Shown piece by piece: positions 1 through 4,969 of a DNA stretch of 8,868 nt (positions are counted from its first letter, which is position 1; each line of letters opens with the position of its first letter). The notes below the pieces were generated by a model. The model did not search any database. It was given only the letters and a program-made list of their open reading frames with translations, and was not told the origin of the DNA. Location of the stretch: positions 1 through 8,868 of the forward strand of contig PAIW01000012.1 in NCBI GenBank assembly GCA_002710885.1, written 5' to 3'. A program made the translations under genes and the position numbers. This DNA is from Chloroflexota bacterium. GTDB lineage: Bacteria > Chloroflexota > Dehalococcoidia > SAR202 > UBA11138.

Positions 1-185
1 AATTTTCTGGTTCCGACACACCTGTCATCAAAGGGAACGTCGATCAACGGCCTGGCGAGCGTCTGTACCACGTGCCGGGGAGCCTATTCTACTCTACCAC
101 TGTCGTCGAGCCAGGACGAGGAGACCGCTGGTTTTGCACCGAAGCCGAGGCGCAGGCTCTGGGTTGGAAAAGGTCCAAGCGGTAG
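1..185 (+). CDS. C-terminal fragment of a sunset-domain protein (possibly thermonuclease-like)
   Basis: This is the 3' end of a gene that begins left of the window, read in frame 3 (first full codon at 3) and ending with TAG at 183-185. About 60 residues are visible. They contain VIKGNVD, then GERLYHVPGS, a short Tyr/Thr-rich stretch, GDRWFCTEAEA and the terminal GWKRSKR. The order IKGN - GERxYHxPG - RWFCxExEAxxxGW is the signature I know from the small 'sunset' domain at the C-terminus of secreted thermonuclease-like and other extracytoplasmic proteins. The other two forward frames do not resemble any family. The N-terminal part is missing, so whether a nuclease domain precedes this tail cannot be told. 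The gene is followed by about 270 bases without a clear terminator before dnaE. The domain call is fairly firm; the nuclease identity is only a possibility. Confidence 0.7.
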   Translation, partial: FSGSDTPVIKGNVDQRPGERLYHVPGSLFYSTTVVEPGRGDRWFCTEAEAQALGWKRSKR

Positions 186-247
186 GAAATCTTTAGAATT
201 GAGTGTATTTGGGAATTTTGTCTCTTGCAGGCTCAGGTAGGAGGCAA

Positions 248-256
248 TGCTATACT
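248..256 (+). promoter_or_regulatory. Candidate extended -10 promoter for dnaE
   Basis: TGC followed by TATACT (251-256) matches an extended -10 element (TGnTATAAT-like) with one mismatch in the hexamer. The nearest -35-like hexamer, TTGCAG at 225-230, is 20 bases away, which is longer than the usual 16-18, so the promoter would rely on the extended -10. Transcription would start near 263 and give a 5' UTR of roughly 200 bases before dnaE. This is inferred from motif matching only. Confidence 0.35.
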
Positions 257-277
257 TCCCGGACTACCTAAAGACAG

Positions 278-418
278 GTGGTCAGGATTTCAGGTATCAG
301 ACGTCGGGAAGACACGCTTTCAGCCATCACCCAACTCGCCATTCTGAGCCCGCAGACGAATAAACTGGTCGAAAGTAAGATGGCGATTGTTCGGGAAGCG
401 ACCAGACGCTTAGCTTAG
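278..418 (+). CDS. Possible 46-codon leader ORF upstream of dnaE (uncertain)
   Basis: An open frame runs from GTG at 278 to TAG at 416-418, with an internal ATG at 380 that would leave only 12 residues. The predicted peptide is rich in Arg, Leu, Thr and Ala, with segments such as TLSAITQLAIL and VREATRRLA that could form an amphipathic helix. The codon choice resembles that of the neighbouring genes. Only weak Shine-Dalgarno-like bases precede the GTG, and I recognise no family. If the promoter at 248-256 is real, the ORF lies inside the dnaE leader. An ORF of this size can easily occur by chance, so the call is tentative. Confidence 0.2.
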   Translation: MVRISGIRRREDTLSAITQLAILSPQTNKLVESKMAIVREATRRLA

Positions 419-450
419 TTTCAGCTTGGCGACACTCGAAAATATCCATC

Positions 451-457
451 GGAGGAG
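451..457 (+). promoter_or_regulatory. Ribosome binding site of dnaE
   Basis: GGAGGAG lies just ahead of the GTG at 460. Counting GGAGG as the core leaves a 4-base spacer, which is short but usable. No other start codon occurs in frame between the stop at 376-378 and this GTG. The protein begins with the family's conserved HLHVHTEYS directly after it, so the site fixes the start. Confidence 0.8.
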
Positions 458-459
458 CA

Positions 460-3400
460 GTGTTTTCACACCTGCACGTTCACACTGAATACAGCATGCT
501 GGACGGCCTGAGCCGTTTGGAACCCCTCGTCGCCCGCGCCGCCGATCTTGGCATGAATAGTCTCGCCATTACCGACCACGGCGGGATGTACGGGGCCATC
601 GACTTCTACAAGATCGCAAAAGCCGCCGGAATCAAACCGATTATCGGCTGTGAGATGTATGTCGCTCCCAAAAGTCGGCACGAACGCAATCCCAACGAGA
701 AAACTCCTTACCATATGACAGTCCTTGCAAAGAGTAATCGCGGTTATCAGAACTTGATCAAACTGGTGACCAAGTCCCACCTGGAAGGGTTCTACTATCG
801 ACCCAGGGTGGACCGTGAAATACTGGAGCAATACAGTGAAGACCTGATTGTCATGTCTGGTTGCCCCAGCGGCGAGGTTCCGTCGCTGATCACCCAGGGC
901 CGGATGGACGAGGCCAGGGCCGCAGCCGCCTGGTACAAAGAGGTGTTCGACGACTATTATCTGGAGTTTATGGAACATGGCGACGTTCCCGAACTGCCAG
1001 CCATCAATCAAGGGCTAATGCAGTTGCGCTCCGAGTTGGACCTGCCAGTGGTGGCGACGAACGACTCTCACTATGTCCTGAAGGAAGATGCGCAACTCCA
1101 GGACATAGTGATCTGCATTCACACCAACACGAATATTAACGATGCCAAAAGAATGCGGATGGAAGAGTCGTCATATTACCTGAAAAGCCCCGAAGAGATG
1201 ATGGCCCTGTATCCTCACATGCCGGAGGCTGTGACCAACACTCAACTTGTCGCGGATATGTGCGAAGTGGAGTTCGACTTCACCAAACAACGACTTCCCG
1301 AGTACGTCGTTCCCGATGGCGCCACCGCGACGGAATTTCTGGCAAAGCTGTGCTGGGACGGTTTCAAGACTCTGCTTCCACACGCCGACGAGACCTACGT
1401 TGAGCGACTCAAGTACGAGTTGGAAGTCATCAAGCAGACCAAATTCGACAACTACTTCCTGGTAGTGTGGGATATTTCGAAGTTCGTTCGTTTGCGGGAC
1501 ATATTCTTCGCGGTCCGAGGGAGCGCGGCGGCCAGCCTTGTGCTGTACTGCCTGGGCGTGACAGACGTTGATCCGATGCCCTACACCCTGGTGTTCGAAA
1601 GGTTTCTGAACCTTGAACGCAAGGAAATGCCTGACATCGACATGGATTTCCAGGACGATCGGCGCGAGGAGGTCATCAACTACTGTATTGACAAGTACGG
1701 TCGAGACCACGTGGCCCAGATCATCACGTTTGGAACGATGGGAGCCAAGGGCGTCCTGAGAGACGTTGGACGCGCGCTCGCGATGCCTTATGGTGATGTT
1801 GACCAGGTCGCCCGGATGATTCCAACGAAGCTGGGCATCACGCTGAATGAAGCCAAAGAGATGAACCCAGAGTTCCAGCAGGCGATCGACACCGATGAGA
1901 CCGTGAAGAAACTCGTTGAAACGGCAGAAGGGTTGGAAGGTCTCACGCGACACTCCAGCACACATGCCGCCGCGGTGGTGATCTCCGAGGAACCACTGAC
2001 TGACATTGTGCCTCTCCAGCGTCCGAGCAAAAACGACGAGAACAGCATGTTCACCACCACCCAGTACGCGATGGATCCCGTTGCAGCGCTGGGACTGTTG
2101 AAGATGGACTTTCTAGGCCTCGTCAACCTCACGGTGTTGGCGAAGTCCCTTGATCTGATCGCGGAGAATCAGGGCATAACTTTCAACCTGAACGACATTC
2201 CTCTGGACGACTCCAACACCTACAATCTTTTGGCCCGAGGGGAAACCGTAGGCGTGTTCCAGATGGAGGGCGGGGGCATGACCCGCAATCTCAAGGAATT
2301 GAAGCCGACATCGCTGGGAGACGTCGCCGCGATGATCGCGCTCTACCGCCCAGGTCCGATGGAGCATATCGGTACCTTCATCGACGCCAAACACGGTCGC
2401 ACTGCTCCCTCATATCCGCACCCTGCGTTGGAGGAAATTCTCGAAGAGACCTACGGTGTCATTGTCTACCAGGATCAGGTGCTGCACTTGTTCCGAACTT
2501 TCGCCGGGTACTCTCTTGGCGAAGCGGACATCGTGCGGAAGGCGATGGGCAAAAAGATTCCGGCAATCATGGCCCAAGAGAAAGAGAAATTTCTGTCCGG
2601 TGGAACTAAATTGGGGTTTGATCGGGAGCTGGCCGAGCAGATATTCACGCTTATCGAACCGTTTGCGGGTTACGCGTTCAACAAAGCCCACAGCATCAGC
2701 TATGGCCTGATCACCTACTGGACGGCGTACCTGAAGGCCAACTACCCCGCGGAGTACATGGTGGCCCTGCTCAACGCCTATATGGGCAATCCTGAGCGCA
2801 CTGTCAGCGCGGTCATGGACTGCCAGCGAATGAACATCCCAGTCAAATCGCCGAACATCAACACCGGCGGATCTGATTTCACGATTGTAAAACAGGAGGA
2901 CGGTTCGGCTGTCATCATATTCGGAATGGCAGCGATCAAAGGCGTGGGGGCTGGCGCGATTAAGCCAATCCTTGAGTCTCGCGAGAAAGAGGGGCCGTTC
3001 GAGTCCTTTGAACATATGTGCCGTGCCGCGGACATGAACGGCCTGAAGAAGAACAACCTGGAAAGCCTGATAAAAGCGGGAACCTTCGACGATTTCGGAG
3101 ACCGAGGCTCGCTGCTGTCGGTGACCGAGCGAATCCTGAGCCTGGCCCACAGCGAGGCGGGGCTCAGAGAGTCGGACCAGACTTCTATGTTCGACTTGTT
3201 CGGCGATTCCGTGCCGACTCCGCTGGCGAATATCACCCTGCCAGAAGGCAAAACCTCGGATCGCGAGACCGAAGAATGGGAGCGGGAGTTGCTCGGACTG
3301 TCCCTGTCTGGGGTGAACCATCTGGCTAACCTGTTAAGCTCTGCCGGTTCGGACACAATCGTGTTCAAGAATGACATCGAGCCTCACCAGGCAGGCAAAA

Positions 3401-4098
3401 AGGTTTCCATTGTGGGCCAGGTTTCCACGGTAATTCAGCGCTTCACTCGCAAGAATAAACCATTTCAAATCGCCACTGTGTCCTTGATGGACGGCACAAT
3501 AGATGTGTTCGTATGGGAGGACAAGATGGAGGCGACCAAGGGTTTGTGGGAAGAAGGAAAACTGGTCGCCGTGGCCGGCACAATCAGGGTTCGAGACGAC
3601 GAAATTAGCATGTCCTGTCAGGACGCTGAAGAATATTCGCCCGAAATCATCGGAAAAGTGGCATCAACAAATTCCAATGATGCAGCTGAGACGTCAGTGA
3701 TCGAATCGAGTCAACCAGAAACAAACGGAACCCGAGCGCCCAAACCAGTCATCAAACCGCCGACAGAGAATGGAGTGAATGGCAGCAATGGAAATGGCGG
3801 ATCGGGTGGCGCCCCATCGTTGGCCTACTCCAAGTTGGCTATTCCTCAGAGGTTGAATCTGCGAATTGTGGAATCTGACAGTGTGGCCGATGACCAACTA
3901 ATGTTGGACGACATAAAGCGGCTGCTGTTGGAATTTGTCGGGGAAGACGAGGTGAGCCTTGAAATCGCGGCCCAGGGCCAGGTGTTCAGGCTGGAGTGGT
4001 CGATGGTCAAAGTCGACGCTAGCGAAGATCTGACCGTCCGGCTTCAGGACCTGCTGGGAGATTCGGGTGACGTCACCGTGGAGAACCTCGTGAATTGA
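460..4098 (+). CDS. dnaE: DNA polymerase III subunit alpha (DnaE)
   Basis: This is the replicative polymerase catalytic subunit, 1212 residues against about 1160 in E. coli, starting at GTG. The PHP domain (about 1-280) opens with HLHVHTEYS and keeps a full set of metal ligands: H6, H8, D15, H40, E65, H85, C135, D202 and H204. The palm has PDIDMDF with catalytic D392 and D394, and KMDFLGL with the third Asp, D550. The fingers include YRPGPM and FNKAHS. A helix-hairpin-helix region lies at about 823-888, a clamp-binding-type QTSMF at 907-911, and an OB fold at about 980-1059. A Gly/Asn/Pro-rich linker at about 1070-1124 leads to a C-terminal domain likely to contact tau. No inserted epsilon exonuclease is present, so it is the DnaE type and not PolC. 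The palm loop around R353 is variant (AVRGSAAAS for GPGRGSAAGS). The gene overlaps the next one by four bases. Confidence 0.98.
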   Translation: MFSHLHVHTEYSMLDGLSRLEPLVARAADLGMNSLAITDHGGMYGAIDFYKIAKAAGIKPIIGCEMYVAPKSRHERNPNEKTPYHMTVLAKSNRGYQNLIKLVTKSHLEGFYYRPRVDREILEQYSEDLIVMSGCPSGEVPSLITQGRMDEARAAAAWYKEVFDDYYLEFMEHGDVPELPAINQGLMQLRSELDLPVVATNDSHYVLKEDAQLQDIVICIHTNTNINDAKRMRMEESSYYLKSPEEMMALYPHMPEAVTNTQLVADMCEVEFDFTKQRLPEYVVPDGATATEFLAKLCWDGFKTLLPHADETYVERLKYELEVIKQTKFDNYFLVVWDISKFVRLRDIFFAVRGSAAASLVLYCLGVTDVDPMPYTLVFERFLNLERKEMPDIDMDFQDDRREEVINYCIDKYGRDHVAQIITFGTMGAKGVLRDVGRALAMPYGDVDQVARMIPTKLGITLNEAKEMNPEFQQAIDTDETVKKLVETAEGLEGLTRHSSTHAAAVVISEEPLTDIVPLQRPSKNDENSMFTTTQYAMDPVAALGLLKMDFLGLVNLTVLAKSLDLIAENQGITFNLNDIPLDDSNTYNLLARGETVGVFQMEGGGMTRNLKELKPTSLGDVAAMIALYRPGPMEHIGTFIDAKHGRTAPSYPHPALEEILEETYGVIVYQDQVLHLFRTFAGYSLGEADIVRKAMGKKIPAIMAQEKEKFLSGGTKLGFDRELAEQIFTLIEPFAGYAFNKAHSISYGLITYWTAYLKANYPAEYMVALLNAYMGNPERTVSAVMDCQRMNIPVKSPNINTGGSDFTIVKQEDGSAVIIFGMAAIKGVGAGAIKPILESREKEGPFESFEHMCRAADMNGLKKNNLESLIKAGTFDDFGDRGSLLSVTERILSLAHSEAGLRESDQTSMFDLFGDSVPTPLANITLPEGKTSDRETEEWERELLGLSLSGVNHLANLLSSAGSDTIVFKNDIEPHQAGKKVSIVGQVSTVIQRFTRKNKPFQIATVSLMDGTIDVFVWEDKMEATKGLWEEGKLVAVAGTIRVRDDEISMSCQDAEEYSPEIIGKVASTNSNDAAETSVIESSQPETNGTRAPKPVIKPPTENGVNGSNGNGGSGGAPSLAYSKLAIPQRLNLRIVESDSVADDQLMLDDIKRLLLEFVGEDEVSLEIAAQGQVFRLEWSMVKVDASEDLTVRLQDLLGDSGDVTVENLVN

Positions 4099-4322
4099 GT
4101 TGGACCTATCTGACCACCGCGCCGGACCAACTGATAGCTGAAATGTGGAGCGAACTGCTGTCCTCGTATGGCGTGCGCGCCAGAGTGCGGGCTGGAGACA
4201 CGCAGTCGTTCCTCGGCGTGTCCGCCTACCCGTGTCGCATACTCGTGGACGAATATGCCGTAGATCGCGCGCGGGAACTTATGAAGTCGGAGCTTGGCGT
4301 GGAGTTTTCGGACGAGTCATAA
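4095..4322 (+). CDS. DUF2007 domain protein
   Basis: A 75-residue protein resembling DUF2007 (PF09413, 'putative signal transducing protein'). It shows the expected order: a short beta strand (WTYLTTAP), a helix that places Glu near its end (AEMWSELLSSYG), a strand (VRARVRAG), then a Val/Ile strand (CRILVDEY) and a final helix (AVDRARELMKSE). The start is TTG at 4095, overlapping the dnaE stop (TTGA). A GGAG at 4080-4083 lies 11 bases upstream. An alternative ATG at codon 17 would delete the first strand and helix, so the TTG is preferred. The gene is almost certainly co-transcribed and translationally coupled with dnaE and precedes the terminator at 4362. DUF2007 is usually a small soluble protein of unknown role, often proposed to bind ligands or partners. 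A link to replication is suggested only by position. Confidence 0.82.
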   Translation: MSWTYLTTAPDQLIAEMWSELLSSYGVRARVRAGDTQSFLGVSAYPCRILVDEYAVDRARELMKSELGVEFSDES

Positions 4323-4361
4323 CGAGCTTCAGTAAATTTGGATGAAAATGTTGTTTACGCA

Positions 4362-4398
4362 AGAGGGGGCGGGTTTCAAACCCACCCCCTCTGTTTTT
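4362..4398 (+). terminator. Rho-independent terminator after dnaE-DUF2007
   Basis: AGAGGGGGCGGGT (4362-4374) pairs with ACCCACCCCCTCT (4380-4392) with one C-A mismatch, around the 5-base loop TTCAA. TTTTT follows at 4394-4398. The stem is long and GC-rich, so this is a strong terminator for the rightward unit. The leftward operon reads the same hairpin, but no T-run follows on that strand, so its effect on the operon after ogt is probably weaker. It lies 40 bases after the DUF2007 stop. Confidence 0.93.
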
Positions 4399-4435
4399 CG
4401 ATTTGCCAACCGCCATTTCACAAGCCTATAAATGT

Positions 4436-4969
4436 TCAGATCTGTTGGGTAAACTGGCCTACCTCAAGGTTGAGCAGCTTCCGTTTGAGTCCTAGCTGAG
4501 TCGTGCCTTTGCCGAACCCTCTTAAGCTCCCGTCGCTGGCGACGACCCGATGGCATGGGACGATGATGGCAAGGCGGTTCCTCGCCATCGACTGTCCTGC
4601 GGCTCTGGGAGCGCGCGGATTTCCTGCCTGATCAGCAAGCCATCCGTAAGTCCGGGTCTGCCCGTGAGGGATAGATTGGCATGCTTTCCACGCCGCGAGA
4701 TAGAATTCGGACGCATCCTCAAGGTCCAAGGGAACGTCCTCGAAGGTTTCGGGGGCCCCCTCGAAATACCCGATTATGCGCTGGCGAAGCTCGTCAAATC
4801 GATCTGAGTCCTGGACGGCCCCAACCATCTCCGGGCCAAGCTCTTCGTAGCAAATGTCGGGGGAGTTCTGAGGGAGCGTGGCGTTTCGCAAACCTTTATC
4901 CGAGGCCAGCAGTCCCATCCAGCCGAACGGAGTCTCGAATATGTCGTAGTAGATCGTCAAGTCGGTCAC
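4436..4969 (-). CDS. ogt: Methylated-DNA--[protein]-cysteine S-methyltransferase
   Basis: A cytoplasmic suicide repair protein that takes the alkyl group from O6-alkylguanine (and O4-alkylthymine) onto its own cysteine. The 177 residues comprise an N-terminal ribonuclease-H-like domain (about 1-85) and the C-terminal DNA-binding and active-site domain (about 87-170). PCHRV at 138-142 carries the acceptor C139. Y108 (TRTYG), R122 (PRAAG) and N131 stand at the same distances from the cysteine as Tyr114, Arg128 and Asn137 from Cys145 in human MGMT, so the base-flipping Tyr, the Arg finger and the hinge Asn are all kept. The usual NP after the hinge is NR here. The start is GTG at 4969, overlapping the upstream TGA as GTGA. 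It has only a weak Shine-Dalgarno, which points to translational coupling with the transglutaminase-like gene. I see no Ada-type regulatory domain. The symbol ogt is chosen by overall similarity; a bacterial MGMT name would fit equally. Confidence 0.95.
   Translation of the reverse strand: MTDLTIYYDIFETPFGWMGLLASDKGLRNATLPQNSPDICYEELGPEMVGAVQDSDRFDELRQRIIGYFEGAPETFEDVPLDLEDASEFYLAAWKACQSIPHGQTRTYGWLADQAGNPRAPRAAGQSMARNRLAIIVPCHRVVASDGSLRGFGKGTTQLGLKRKLLNLEVGQFTQQI

Larger units (their letters stand above)
186..459. other. Intergenic / dnaE 5' leader region
   Basis: This 274-base gap lies between the sunset-domain gene and dnaE. It contains a candidate extended -10 promoter (248-256), a possible small ORF (278-418) and the dnaE Shine-Dalgarno (451-457). 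I see no convincing rho-independent terminator for the upstream gene, no tRNA and no obvious riboswitch fold. A weak 5-bp inverted repeat (AAGCG at 396-400, CGCTT at 407-411) lacks a following T-run. Confidence 0.6.

Noticed and set aside
225..256. Standard sigma-70 promoter with TTGCAG as the -35
   Set aside because: The spacer to TATACT is 20 bases, outside the normal range. Only the extended -10 part was kept.
396..411. Small inverted repeat (AAGCG ... CGCTT) before dnaE
   Set aside because: The stem is only 5 bp with no T-run behind it, too weak to call a terminator or operator.
1171..1965. A 264-codon open frame on the minus strand opposite dnaE
   Set aside because: It is antisense to the dnaE palm-coding region, has no family resemblance and no plausible independent expression signals.
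2410..3321. A 303-codon open frame on the minus strand opposite dnaE
   Set aside because: It lies wholly antisense to the conserved polymerase, has no recognisable motifs and is rich in His, Arg and Gln in the way expected of antisense reading of a GC-rich gene.
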